64,000 nucleotides of DNA from Acinetobacter brisouii CIP 110357 (GTDB taxonomy: Bacteria; Pseudomonadota; Gammaproteobacteria; Pseudomonadales; Moraxellaceae), in contig NZ_KI530762.1 of the NCBI RefSeq assembly GCF_000488275.1, forward strand, positions 1,706,971 through 1,770,970, read 5' to 3'. Positions within the stretch are counted from its first letter, which is position 1; every line of letters begins with the position of its first letter. The notes below the pieces were generated by a model, which was given only the letters and a program-made list of their open reading frames with translations, was not told where the DNA came from and searched no databases. This document shows, in pieces, positions 1 through 11,500 of the stretch. Both the position numbers and the translations under genes were made by a program.

Positions 1-1808
<1,808 letters not shown>

Positions 1809-1824
1809 TCATGCTGGCGTTATT

Positions 1825-1840
1825 ATGCAATTTGTTGCAT
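1825..1840. promoter_or_regulatory. Candidate PadR operator 1
   Basis: A perfect palindrome, ATGCAA-TTTG-TTGCAT. It lies about where the fadH transcript should start. It matches the second site at 1867-1882 in both half-sites. Assignment to the adjacent PadR regulator is inference from position. Confidence 0.65.
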
Positions 1841-1843
1841 TTA

Positions 1844-1872
1844 GTTATAGTCAAGTTTCTTTTTCAATGCAA
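1844..1872 (-). promoter_or_regulatory. Probable fadH promoter
   Basis: Read on the minus strand: TTGCAT (1867-1872), a 17-nt spacer, then TATAAC (1844-1849). The -35 element is half of operator 2, and operator 1 lies just downstream of the -10, so a repressor bound at both sites would cover the promoter. Confidence 0.55.
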
Positions 1873-1882
1873 CTTGTTGCAT
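1867..1882. promoter_or_regulatory. Candidate PadR operator 2
   Basis: A perfect palindrome, ATGCAA-CTTG-TTGCAT. Its centre is 42 bp, four helical turns, from operator 1. It overlaps the predicted fadH -35 and lies 39 bp upstream of the padR start, so it could serve both directions. Confidence 0.65.
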
Positions 1883-1920
1883 AATCTATTCAGTCATTTT
1901 TTGTTTATCTTGTCACGATT

Positions 1921-2460
1921 ATGTCACTTGCCCATGTTTTATTGACCAGTTTATTAGAAAAACCAAGCACAGGTTTTGAGTTGGCACGACGCTTTGATCG
2001 CTCTATGGGCTATTTCTGGAGTGCTACTCATCAACAGATTTATCGGGAACTGGGGCACATGCTCAGCAAAGGCTGGCTTTCAACCTTGGAAGATGAAGCG
2101 CAACCTTCCAGAAAAAAGATTTATCAGGTCGAGCAACTTGGGCGAATGGAACTGGCAGAATGGTTAAGCAAGCAAAGCCCTCCTGCCCAGCTCCGTGAAG
2201 ATTTGATGGTGCGTCTGCGTGCAGAAGCACAGCTTGGGGGAAATTTGGTGCTGCCAGAATTGCAACGTCATTTACAGCTACATCAAGATACGTTGCAAAC
2301 TTACCAAATAATTTATCAGAAAGATTTTGCAGATGAGCAGCCTTTACAACGTACCCTCTATATTCACAAAATGATTCTGGAATTGGGCATACAACTTGAG
2401 CTGGAATGGATTAAATGGTTACAACAACTTATTCCAGTCTTAGAAACATTACAAGATTAA
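1921..2460 (+). CDS. PadR-family transcriptional regulator
   Basis: A 179-residue protein with the PadR winged-helix domain at about residues 1-80 (LLEKPSTGFELARRF, then the recognition helix region SATHQQIYRELGHMLSKGW) and a C-terminal helical dimerisation segment rich in Leu and Gln. PadR proteins are usually repressors that respond to small hydrophobic or phenolic ligands; the ligand here is unknown. It is divergent from fadH and is followed 8 bp later by the alpha/beta hydrolase gene, so it probably controls both directions through the paired palindromes at 1825-1882. Confidence 0.85.
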   Translation: MSLAHVLLTSLLEKPSTGFELARRFDRSMGYFWSATHQQIYRELGHMLSKGWLSTLEDEAQPSRKKIYQVEQLGRMELAEWLSKQSPPAQLREDLMVRLRAEAQLGGNLVLPELQRHLQLHQDTLQTYQIIYQKDFADEQPLQRTLYIHKMILELGIQLELEWIKWLQQLIPVLETLQD

Positions 2461-2468
2461 GGTGAACT

Positions 2469-3398
2469 ATGCCGTTTTATGTCATGCGCGACCAGCAAAC
2501 GCTATTTGTACGCGAGTTTGGACAGGGGCAACAACCCGTTTTAGTGCTTTCAGGTTTGGGCATGAAAAGCTGGCAATGGCTACCTTTTTTGTATCCGCAG
2601 CGTAAAAACTTTCGGTTTATTATTCCTGACTGGCGTGGCTTTGGGCATTCTCGACACTGTGAAATTCCTCAAGGCCTAGATGCCATTTCCAGTCACTGGC
2701 AAGATTTAAGTGACGTGATTCAGCACAAGCGCCTTGAAAAATTTATCGTGATTGCATACTCGATGGGGGCAACTACTGCCATGCATGGTATGGCATACGG
2801 TGGATTGCAGCAACATATCCAAGCTTATTTACATATTGACCAAAGCCCTAAAATTGCCGTTGATGCCACATGGTCATACGGACTATTTTCCGAACAACAA
2901 CAACAATTTAAACAGCATTTGCAACAGTTATCGCAGTTACTGCAAACCTATCAGCCACATCGTTATATTCATGAACTGTCGAGCCATGAACGCTTTCATC
3001 TGATTGATGTCTGGCATGAGTTACTGGAATTTCAGAACAGCAATGATCTGTTTCCCCTGCTTTTTAAAGCTGCCCAGCGACATCATGTATTGCAGCAAAT
3101 TGTTTTACCGATGCAACGCCTTGACTATTTGGCGTGGTATGCCAATACCTATTTGCAGCACGATCACGACTATCGGCATGCTTTACGGCAACTGAGCTGT
3201 CCAAGCACATTTTTTATGGGCGTACAGTCCAAACTATACCCAATTGAAGGACAGCGCCTGATTGCTGAAAATATGCAGCAAGCTCACTGCGTCGAATTTG
3301 CCAATTCAGGACATACGCCCCTGATTTCTGAACCGAAAAAATTTGTACAGGCATTAGGGCAGTTTTTACAGCGACATCATTCATCTTCAGGAAAATAA
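2469..3398 (+). CDS. Alpha/beta hydrolase
   Basis: A 309-residue alpha/beta-hydrolase fold protein. The oxyanion region is LSGLGMKSWQW near residue 30. The nucleophile elbow is AYSMGA, a GxSxG variant with Ala in the first position, near residue 98. SGHTPL near residue 285 supplies the His. The lid region is long and Gln/His rich. GGTG sits seven bases before the ATG. The gene lies between padR (8 bp upstream) and the sirtuin gene (1 bp downstream), so the three probably share a transcript. The substrate cannot be told; an ester or lipid linked to fadH metabolism is only a guess from context. Confidence 0.8.
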   Translation: MPFYVMRDQQTLFVREFGQGQQPVLVLSGLGMKSWQWLPFLYPQRKNFRFIIPDWRGFGHSRHCEIPQGLDAISSHWQDLSDVIQHKRLEKFIVIAYSMGATTAMHGMAYGGLQQHIQAYLHIDQSPKIAVDATWSYGLFSEQQQQFKQHLQQLSQLLQTYQPHRYIHELSSHERFHLIDVWHELLEFQNSNDLFPLLFKAAQRHHVLQQIVLPMQRLDYLAWYANTYLQHDHDYRHALRQLSCPSTFFMGVQSKLYPIEGQRLIAENMQQAHCVEFANSGHTPLISEPKKFVQALGQFLQRHHSSSGK

Positions 3399-3399
3399 C

Positions 3400-4118
3400 A
3401 TGCAAAAACTGGTGGTGTTTTCAGGCGCAGGCATGAGTGCTGAAAGCGGTATTCATACTTTCCGCGACAGTAACGGGCTTTGGGAAAACCATGCGATTGA
3501 AGATGTTGCCACACCTGAAGCATGGGCACGACAGCCTGAACTGGTACAGCGCTTTTATAATGAACGGCGCAAACAGATTTTGGCGGCACAGCCTAACCCC
3601 GCGCATCAACTGATTGCACGCCTGCAAGACTATTTTGATGTCAGCGTAATTACTCAAAATATTGATGATTTGCATGAACGAGCAGGTAACCTCAAGGTGA
3701 CGCATTTACATGGCAATATTCGATTTGCCAAAAGTTCTGCGCCCAATCAAACAGCATATCCTGAAAAATATTATCCACAATAGAGGGCTGGGAACTTTGC
3801 CTAGACCGAGATTTTGCAGAGGATGGTTCACCACTGCGTCCGCATGTGGTGTGGTTCGGTGAAACCGTGCCTGAATATACCGTTGCCCAGCAAATTGTGA
3901 GGCAAGCCGATATTTTTATTGTGATTGGTTCAACTTTAGTGGTTTACCCTGTGGCAGGTCTGGTTCATGAGATTCCAGAACATTGTCAGGCATTTTATAT
4001 TGACCCTAAAGCCAATCATGCTGCTGTCCCAACACAATATACTTTACTCAATAACACCGCGACTCGAGGCATGATGCAATTATTTACGCAGCTGATTGCT
4101 TCTTCATCCGAGATTTAA
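3400..4118 (+). pseudogene. Sir2-family NAD-dependent deacylase, frameshifted
   Basis: Two adjacent reading frames together encode one sirtuin. Residues 1-128 (3400-3783) carry the NAD-binding GAGMSAESG, the TQNIDDLHERAG motif and the catalytic HLHGN. The frame then hits TAG at 3781. The rest (I-E-G-W-E from 3780, then RPHVVWFGE and VIGSTLVVYP) continues in another frame to 4118. Deleting two bases from the CACA at 3776-3779 restores a protein of about 238 residues. The zinc-binding cysteines of most sirtuins are absent; this resembles a zinc-less bacterial subgroup known in Acinetobacter, so their absence is not damage. Either a real null allele or a sequencing error; a separate C-terminal gene is unlikely. 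Confidence 0.8.
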
Positions 4119-4166
4119 GTGATTCAACAGCCCTACGGTCGTAAAATTGCTGTGCACGAATACGGC

Positions 4167-4191
4167 GTACAGTACAGTACAGTACAGTACA
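4167..4191. repeat. GTACA tandem repeat, five copies
   Basis: Five perfect copies of the 5-bp unit GTACA in a row. A unit length of 5 means that gain or loss of a copy would shift any reading frame that crosses it. Confidence 0.9.
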
Positions 4192-4334
4192 ACTTACAAC
4201 ATAATCAAAATGCAAATAAAAACGACCACTTTGCCCTGATCATATTCGGTCACAAAAACAGCATTCATGCGTGCTTTGCATGAGCTGCCAAATAAAATTG
4301 GCAGTACTGAGACCACCCCTAAGTATCCCAAATA

Positions 4335-4357
4335 GAAAAAGCCATCCGAAGATGGCT
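4335..4357 (-). terminator. Rho-independent terminator of aspA
   Basis: On the minus strand: AGCCATC-TTCG-GATGGCT followed by TTTTTC, 20 bases past the aspA stop. The TTCG tetraloop is typical of strong terminators. Confidence 0.85.
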
Positions 4358-4376
4358 CACATTTTTTCAATTCAAC

Positions 4377-5822
4377 TTAACTGGCTTGTATAAACTCTTC
4401 ATCAGGTACAACCACAATTTCCGAGACTAAGTTTTCAAACTTAAAGATTTCATCTAACTGTTCTTGGGTCAATAAGCCACGTTCAAGCACCACTTCGGGA
4501 ATCGTCTTGTTTTCAGCAATGCATTGTTTACCAATTTCATCACATAAACCATGCCCCAAAATCGGATCAAGCAAGGTCACAATTCCGACGCTGCGCATAA
4601 CCGAATCACGACAAACTTGTTCATTGGCTCGAATACCCTGAATACATTTTTCATCCAGTGTCCGTACTGCTTGGGTTAACAGTGAAATTGATTCCTGAAT
4701 AGAATAAGCAATCACAGGCTCCATAGCATTGAGCTGTAACTGCCCTGCTTCTGCAGCAAAGGTAATGGTTAAATCATTCCCAATCACTTTAAATGCAATC
4801 TGATTGACCACTTCAGGAATTACAGGATTAATTTTGGCAGGCATAATCGATGAGCCAGCCTGCATTTCTGGAAGCTGAATTTCAGCAAAGCCAGCACGTG
4901 GTCCAGAACTCAGTAAGCGTAGATCATTGCAAATTTTGCTGAGCTTAACCGCCAGGCGTTTCAGTGTGCTCGACAACAAAATAAAGACACCACAATCACT
5001 GGTCGCTTCGACATAATCTTCACTGGTTTTGACTTTTAAACCAGTCACCTGTTGCAAATATCGAGTGACCCGTTTGGCATGCCCCGATGCGGTATTAATC
5101 CCTGTACCAATCGCGGTTGCACCTAAATTAATTTCCAGCAACAACTCACGCGTGGTCTTAATCAGTCGTACATCTTCTTTTAATAACGTCGCAAATGCAT
5201 GAAATTCTTGCCCCAAAGTCATCGGCACTGCATCTTGTAATTGGGTACGCCCCATTTTCAAGACCGTTTTAAACTCGAGTGCTTTATTTTCCAGAGAAGC
5301 GATCAAGTGCTGCATCTGCTCAAAAAGTGGATCGAGCATGCTGTAAGTTGCCAAGCGTAGCGCGGTCGGATAAACGTCATTGGTCGACTGCGATTTGTTG
5401 ACATGATCATTAGGATTCAAAATATCGTATTGGCCTTTACGATACCCCAGCATTTCCAGTGCAATATTGGCAATCACTTCATTCATGTTCATATTGATTG
5501 AAGTGCCAGCCCCACCCTGATACACATCCAGCGGGAACTCTTTATGCCAGTGTTCAGGGTTTTGAATGATCAGGTCACATGCGCCTTGTATCGCACGGCT
5601 GATTTGCTCGCTGATTTTTCCTACTTCTAAATTGGCTTGAGCCGAGGCTTTTTTCACTTGTGCCAACGCACATAAAAAATAAGGCTGCTGCCCGATATTC
5701 AATGATGAAATCTTGAAATTTTCCAGTGCGCGCATGGTATGAATACCATAGTAACAATGGTTAGGTACTTCTTTGATTCCTAATAAATCTTTTTCTAATC
5801 GATTGGCTTGAACGCGATCCAT
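4377..5822 (-). CDS. aspA: Aspartate ammonia-lyase
   Basis: Converts L-aspartate to fumarate and ammonia. At 481 residues it matches the usual length (E. coli 478). The fumarase/aspartase signature GSSIMPAKINPV, the flexible catalytic loop, lies near residue 320. TSTNDVYP-type (here KSQSTNDVYPTALR) and HKxxN-like elements expected in the superfamily are present, and the substrate-specific N-terminus resembles aspartase rather than fumarase. AAGGG sits six bases before the ATG. It stands alone, with its own terminator, divergent from putP. Aspartate and proline are both amino-acid carbon sources, which fits the neighbourhood. Confidence 0.93.
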   Translation of the reverse strand: MDRVQANRLEKDLLGIKEVPNHCYYGIHTMRALENFKISSLNIGQQPYFLCALAQVKKASAQANLEVGKISEQISRAIQGACDLIIQNPEHWHKEFPLDVYQGGAGTSINMNMNEVIANIALEMLGYRKGQYDILNPNDHVNKSQSTNDVYPTALRLATYSMLDPLFEQMQHLIASLENKALEFKTVLKMGRTQLQDAVPMTLGQEFHAFATLLKEDVRLIKTTRELLLEINLGATAIGTGINTASGHAKRVTRYLQQVTGLKVKTSEDYVEATSDCGVFILLSSTLKRLAVKLSKICNDLRLLSSGPRAGFAEIQLPEMQAGSSIMPAKINPVIPEVVNQIAFKVIGNDLTITFAAEAGQLQLNAMEPVIAYSIQESISLLTQAVRTLDEKCIQGIRANEQVCRDSVMRSVGIVTLLDPILGHGLCDEIGKQCIAENKTIPEVVLERGLLTQEQLDEIFKFENLVSEIVVVPDEEFIQAS

Positions 5823-5983
5823 GTTAAACCCTTAAACAAAATAATGCACTTCAACTGTGCAAAATCAAGCTTAATCAAAATTGTTCAATATCGCGTTAGC
5901 CAAACTGCTATTTCTTGGTATTTTTTATCTCAGGAATGTCACTTTTAGCCAATTAATCACTATACGATCTTATTTTTTAATCA

Positions 5984-6026
5984 GATAAACTATCAGGCAA
6001 GATCATGGAACAACCTGATAGTTATC
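5984..6026. repeat. Inverted repeat, hairpin-forming
   Basis: AACTATCAGG (5988-5997) pairs exactly with CCTGATAGTT (6014-6023) across a 16-nt loop; GAT/ATC flanks extend the stem past one bulged A. There is no clear T tract, so it may be an operator or an RNA structure rather than a terminator. Confidence 0.6.
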
Positions 6027-6308
6027 AAAATTTAATCAATTTAGACTCAATTCGTCATAAAATATTTGAACTTTATGCTTTTCACTTTGTACCAATAAGT
6101 CAAATTCATCTAAACTACGGCATCTTGCTTTGAACTTGATTACACCGTAATCCGAAGAGTTGATGTTTTATGGCGATACACTTGCTCATAGAACACTCCC
6201 CAACTCGCGATATCAATAGCAAATCTGACCGCTTTTTATTCATTTTGATGAATCTTTAGTCTCTACTGTTTCATCATTATTTTTAAATTTCCCTCTAAAA
6301 AGCCTCCG

Positions 6309-6338
6309 ATTATAGTGAATTATTTGGTAATTATTTTG
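6309..6338 (+). promoter_or_regulatory. Put motif upstream of putP
   Basis: Twenty-eight of 30 bases match the motif in front of putA at 8457-8486, and similarity continues weakly for another 30 bp. It contains AATTA-N5-TAATT, an AT-rich dyad of the sort bound by Lrp-family proteins. It ends 65 bp before the putP start. Confidence 0.6.
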
Positions 6339-6403
6339 TCATTACAGAGTTCATTCACATGTTGGTTCACAACACTCGAACCGTTTTTTAGACAGGATGA
6401 TCT

Positions 6404-7897
6404 ATGAACTACACGAATCCGACCGTTATTACCTTTGTTTTATATATTGTCGCTATGGTTTGTATTGGCTTGTATGCTTACCGTGCGACACGCGACTTTT
6501 CCGACTATATCCTCGGAGGTCGTAGTTTAGGCAGTTTTGTGACTGCCTTATCTGCAGGTGCATCCGATATGAGTGGCTGGTTACTCATGGGATTGCCTGG
6601 CGCAATTTATGCAGCAGGTCTATCTGAAGCATGGATTGCGATTGGTTTAACCATTGGCGCTTGGCTCAACTGGCAGTTTGTCGCAGGTCGCTTACGCGTA
6701 CATACTGAAATCCAAAATAATGCCCTGACCTTGCCTGATTATTTTACCAACCGCTTCAATGATACAAAACGTGTACTGCGTATTGTCTCTGCACTCACCA
6801 TTTTGATCTTTTTCTCTATTTACTGTGCTTCAGGCATGGTGGCTGGTGCGCGTTTATTTGAAACGATTTTCCATATGGACTACAGCACTGCGCTTTGGGT
6901 GAGTGCGCTTGCAACGATTAGCTACGTATGTATTGGTGGTTTCTTAGCAATTAGCTGGACAGATACGTTCCAGGCAGCGATGATGCTGTTTGCATTATTT
7001 TTGACGCCTGTATTTACTTATCTGGCGATTGGTGATGGTCAAGTACAGTTCTCCCAACTCATTGAGACTGCTCGTCCACATGCTTACGACATGTTTTCCA
7101 ATTTGTCTAAAATTGCCATTCTTTCATCAATGGCATGGGGCTTAGGCTATTTTGGACAACCCCATATTTTAGTCCGCTTCATGGCTGCGGACTCAGTGAA
7201 ATCAATCCCCGCTGCGCGCCGTATTGGCATGTCATGGATGATTTTATGCCTTTCTGGTGCAGTCGGTGCTGGCTTCTTTGGAATTGCATTTTTCCAAGCC
7301 CATCCTGATTTGTCTGGCAAAGTCAGTAGCAACTCTGAACTGGTATTTATGCAATTAACCCAAATTCTGTTTAACCCTTGGGTTGCTGGGATTGTCATGG
7401 CGGGGATTTTATCTGCGGTCATGAGTACGCTAAGTTGCCAGCTTTTGGTCTGTTCAACCACACTCACCGAAGACTTTTATAAAGCATTTATTCGTAAAAA
7501 TGCTTCACAAAAAGAACTGGTTTGGGTTGGTCGTTTAATGGTGCTTGCCATCGCCGTCTTTGCGATTGTGTTAGCAAGCAACCCTGACAGTAAAGTTTTA
7601 GGCTTAGTTGCTTACGCTTGGGCAGGTTTCGGGGCTGCATTTGGCCCATTAATTATTTTGTCGTTGCTGTGGAAACGCATGACATTAAGTGGTGCTGTGG
7701 CGGGAATGGTGGTCGGCGCTGTGACAGTGATTCTCTGGAAAAACGTATTTGCCTCAACAGGCTTATATGAAATTGTTCCAGGCTTCATTTTAGCAACGCT
7801 CGCCATTATTGTGGTCAGTTTAATCAGCAAAGCACCGACACGTGATATGCTTGAACGCTTTGAACAAGCTGATGAAATTTATCATCGCGAACATTAA
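6404..7897 (+). CDS. putP: Sodium/proline symporter
   Basis: A 497-residue SSS-family inner-membrane carrier with 12-13 hydrophobic spans that imports proline with Na+. SAGASDMSGWLLMGLPG near residue 50 holds the residues known to bind Na+ in E. coli PutP. The second Na+ site region, AVMSTLSCQLLVCS, is near residue 340. AGGAT precedes the ATG by six bases. It supplies proline to PutA, encoded 0.65 kb downstream, and has a motif in common with putA. Confidence 0.95.
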   Translation: MNYTNPTVITFVLYIVAMVCIGLYAYRATRDFSDYILGGRSLGSFVTALSAGASDMSGWLLMGLPGAIYAAGLSEAWIAIGLTIGAWLNWQFVAGRLRVHTEIQNNALTLPDYFTNRFNDTKRVLRIVSALTILIFFSIYCASGMVAGARLFETIFHMDYSTALWVSALATISYVCIGGFLAISWTDTFQAAMMLFALFLTPVFTYLAIGDGQVQFSQLIETARPHAYDMFSNLSKIAILSSMAWGLGYFGQPHILVRFMAADSVKSIPAARRIGMSWMILCLSGAVGAGFFGIAFFQAHPDLSGKVSSNSELVFMQLTQILFNPWVAGIVMAGILSAVMSTLSCQLLVCSTTLTEDFYKAFIRKNASQKELVWVGRLMVLAIAVFAIVLASNPDSKVLGLVAYAWAGFGAAFGPLIILSLLWKRMTLSGAVAGMVVGAVTVILWKNVFASTGLYEIVPGFILATLAIIVVSLISKAPTRDMLERFEQADEIYHREH

Positions 7898-7917
7898 TTG
7901 ATTTGTTTCAGTCCATC

Positions 7918-7945
7918 AAAAAGGCATGCTCAAGCATGCCTTTTT
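7918..7945. terminator. Bidirectional terminator between putP and the Lrp gene
   Basis: AAAAAGGCATGC-TCAA-GCATGCCTTTTT. The A and T flanks give a U tract in both directions, which suits the convergent genes on each side. Its right edge touches the stop codon of the Lrp gene at 7944. Confidence 0.9.
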
Positions 7946-8429
7946 ATTTCTTGCTTTGTAATTTAATTTGTGTGGTTTCCTTCACCACCTGCATGACAGG
8001 ATAACTACGGGTTTCCTTCACACCTGGCAAATGCCAGAGTACCTGCCCTGCTATACGGCGAAATTCGTCCATGTTTTGACTGCGAATTTTCACGACAAAA
8101 TCAAAGCCGCCACTGGTCATATGACATTCTAGAATTTCAGGATATTGCTGCACCGCATCAATAAAATCTTCCAGCACATGGGGGGTAGTTTTATCCAGTA
8201 AAATTTCAACAAACACCAAAAAGCCTGCATGTAATTTCTCAGGGTTGAGATGTGCGTAATAACCCGAAATAAAATTTTCTTTATTGAGTTTCTGTACACG
8301 TGCCATCACTGCGGTTGGCGACAGGTTGACTGCTTCTGCCAATTTAATATTGGAAATTCGCCCATCTTTTTGCAACAAATCCAGAATTTTGAGGTCTGTA
8401 CGGTCAAGGCTAAAAAAAGCATCTGTCAT
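7944..8429 (-). CDS. Lrp/AsnC-family regulator, probable proline-catabolism activator
   Basis: A 161-residue protein of Lrp size. The N-terminal helix-turn-helix is RISNIKLAEAVNLSPTAVMA (residues about 25-44). The C-terminal RAM/ligand-binding domain includes ECHMTSGGFDFVVKI near residue 105. It is divergent from putA. In several proteobacteria whose PutA lacks a DNA-binding domain, an Lrp-type protein (PutR, BkdR-like) activates putA in response to proline; that role here is inferred from position and from the near-matching motifs before putA and putP. Confidence 0.85.
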   Translation of the reverse strand: MTDAFFSLDRTDLKILDLLQKDGRISNIKLAEAVNLSPTAVMARVQKLNKENFISGYYAHLNPEKLHAGFLVFVEILLDKTTPHVLEDFIDAVQQYPEILECHMTSGGFDFVVKIRSQNMDEFRRIAGQVLWHLPGVKETRSYPVMQVVKETTQIKLQSKK

Positions 8430-8456
8430 ATAAATTATTCTCTAAAAATAACCCGA

Positions 8457-8486
8457 ATTATAGTGAGTTATTCGGTAATTATTTTG
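8457..8486 (+). promoter_or_regulatory. Put motif upstream of putA
   Basis: Near copy of the motif at 6309-6338 (28 of 30 bases). It lies in the 113-bp gap between the divergent lrp-like gene and putA, 56 bp before the putA ATG, so it could serve both putA activation and autoregulation. Confidence 0.6.
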
Positions 8487-8542
8487 CAATTATAGATTTA
8501 ATCCACCTCTGGTTCAATTTTTTTAGCAACAGGACACGCGCC

Positions 8543-11500
8543 ATGATGGAAACTGAAAAGGTCACTGCAACTCAATCGACCACTGTTACTGATATCACGG
8601 TTTTCGATGAAAAAAACAACTTCGAAAACACGATTAATCAGGCATGGCGCCGTCCTGAACCTGAAGCGGTTCAGCAACTTTTACAATTTGCCCAATTGCC
8701 AAGTGAATTGGACAAAAAAATCTATGAACTGGCATTCCGTTTATCCAGCGGTTTACGTGAGCGTAAAGCCTCTGCGGGTAAGGCAGGGATTGTGCAGGGT
8801 TTACTGCAAGAGTTTTCATTATCTTCTCACGAAGGCGTGGCACTGATGTGTCTGGCAGAAGCCCTGCTTCGTATTCCAGATACGGCAACCCGTGATTTGC
8901 TGATTCGTGACAAGATTAATCAGGGCAACTGGAAAGAACATGTCGGTCAAAGCAGCCTGATGTTTGTCAATGCAGCGGCATGGGGTCTGATGCTGACTGG
9001 CAAAATTATGCAGCCACAAAGCGGCATGAGTTTATCGGGTGTTTTAACAGGTATTTTGGCACGCAGTGGGCGCGGCATTATTCGTAAAGCTGTTGATGTT
9101 GCCATGCGCATGATGGGCGAACAGTTTGTGACAGGTGAAACCATTGAAGCAGCGTTGAATCATGCCAAAACTTTAGAAGCTAAAGGCTTCCGCTATTCAT
9201 ACGACATGCTCGGTGAAGCAGCATTTACTGAGCGTGATGCTGACCGTTATATGCAGGATTATGTTTCTGCAATTCATGCCATTGGTAAAGCAACCACTGA
9301 TAAAGATGTTTATACAGGCGCAGGGATCTCAATTAAATTATCGGCGATTCACCCACGCTACCAGCGTTCACAGCATGACCGCGTTCATACCGAGTTGTAT
9401 AGCCGCGTTTTAGAATTGGCTCGCTTAGCCAAACAGTACAATATCGGTTTAAATATTGATGCCGAAGAAACTGACCGTCTTGAACTGTCTCTAGAATTGC
9501 TTGAGCGTTTATGCTTTGAGCCAGATTTGGCAGACTGGAAAGGCATTGGTTTTGTCATTCAAGCCTATCAAAAACGCTGCTTCTTCGTAGTGGATTACAT
9601 TATTGATTTGGCAAAACGCAGCAAAAAACGCCTGATGATTCGTTTGGTGAAAGGTGCGTACTGGGACAGCGAAATCAAGAAAGCACAAATTGACGGGATG
9701 AGCGACTACCCTGTTTATACCCGTAAAGTGCATACCGACTTGTCTTATATTGCCTGTGCGAAAAAATTACTGGCTGAGCCTGACTATATCTATCCACAGT
9801 TTGCCAGCCACAATGCGCAAACGCTCGCAACAATTTATCATCTCGCTAACCCAGAAAAATACTACGAAGGTCAGTACGAATTCCAATGTCTACACGGCAT
9901 GGGCGAACCACTGTATGAAAATGTCGTCGGTTCAAAAGCTGAAGGAAAACTCGGTGTGCCATGTCGTATTTATGCACCTGTGGGTACGCATGAAACCCTG
10001 CTCGCGTATTTGGTGCGTCGCTTACTGGAAAATGGTGCGAATACCTCATTCGTGAACCGTATTGCTGATCAAAATCTAAAAATTGATGACCTGATTCAAT
10101 CTCCAATTGAAGAAATCGAACAAGATGCCAAACAGGATAAAATCGTTGGCTTAAAACATCCATCTATTCCATTTCCAAAGAATTTGTACAGCCTAGACCG
10201 TACTAACTCCAAAGGCTTCGACCTTGCCAATGACAGTTGTCTAGAAGAATTAAATGCAGTTGCCAAACAATTCGCTCAGCATCAATGGCACAGTCAGGCA
10301 CTGGTTGCAGGACAACTTGCTGAAACCAGAGGCAATAACCAAGCGGTGATCAACCCAGCCAACCATCGCGATGTGGTCGGTCACGTCAATGAAGCCACCA
10401 TTGAGCAAGTTGAACAGGCATTGCAACAAGCACAGTCTCAGCATAGTACGTGGCAAAACACCCCTATTGCGTTACGTGCACAAGCGTTGGAACGTGCTGC
10501 CGACCTGATGGAAGAACGCTTGCTGGAACTGTTGGTGTTACTGTGCCGTGAAAGCGGTAAAACCTATGCCAATGCGATTGCAGAAGTTCGTGAAGCAGTT
10601 GATTTCTTACGTTATTACACAAAACAAGCACAGCATTTCCCAAATCAAAAAGCCTTACAAAGTCTGGGAACCATCTTATGTATTAGCCCGTGGAACTTCC
10701 CGTTAGCAATTTTCACAGGGCAAATTGCTGCGGCTTTAGTCACAGGAAACTGCGTGATTGCCAAACCTGCTGAACAAACCCCATTGGTTGCTTTCCAAGC
10801 CGTGAAAATGCTGCATGAAGCAGGTATTCCACAAGCCGTTCTCCAGTTCATGCCAGGTCAGGGTGAAACCATCGGGGCGAAACTCAGCCAAGATGCGCGT
10901 ATCAGCGGCATTATGTTCACAGGTTCAACTGAAGTTGCGAAAATCCTGCAAAAAACAGTAGCGCAGCGTTTAACCCAACAGGGTCAACCTGTGACCTTGA
11001 TTGCTGAAACTGGCGGTCAAAATGCCATGATCGTGGATTCATCTGCACTCACTGAACAAGTGGTGTTCGATGCAGTGAACTCAGCATTTGACAGCGCAGG
11101 TCAACGTTGTTCAGCACTACGTATTTTGTGTGTGCAAGAAGACAATGCAAAAACCGTATTGACCATGCTCAAAGGTGCAATGCAGCAACTTCGCGTGGGT
11201 AATCCTTACTTGCTCAAAACCGATATTGGCCCAGTGATTGATGCTGAAGCACAGCAAAACATTCAACGCCATATCAGCAAAATGCAAGGCAAAGGCTACC
11301 CTGTACATCAATTGATGTTTGATCAAACTGCGACTCAGGCTCAACTTGGACAAGGTACCTTTGTACCCCCAACATTGATTGAGTTACCGAACCTGAATGA
11401 CTTAGAACGTGAAGTATTCGGCCCTGTGTTACACGTAGTAACCTATAAATACGGCGAACTGGATGCCTTGATGCAACAGATCAATGCCAAAGGATATGGT

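Larger units (their letters stand above)
4119..4376. other. Non-coding or decayed stretch with a pentanucleotide repeat
   Basis: Between the sirtuin and aspA. A GTG-started frame directly after the sirtuin stop (4119-4283, 54 residues) and a short frame ending at about 4335 (MRALHELPNKIGSTETTPKY) look like protein relics in different frames, but I cannot name a parent. I see no intact gene. Confidence 0.4.
5823..6403. other. aspA-putP intergenic control region
   Basis: A 581-bp AT-rich gap between divergent genes. It contains a long inverted repeat (5984-6026) and the put-type motif (6309-6338). No coding frame of any length is convincing. Confidence 0.6.

Noticed and set aside
3846..4118. 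Separate 90-residue gene from ATG 3846
   Set aside because: It is the C-terminal part of the same sirtuin; the residues before the ATG in this frame also match the family.
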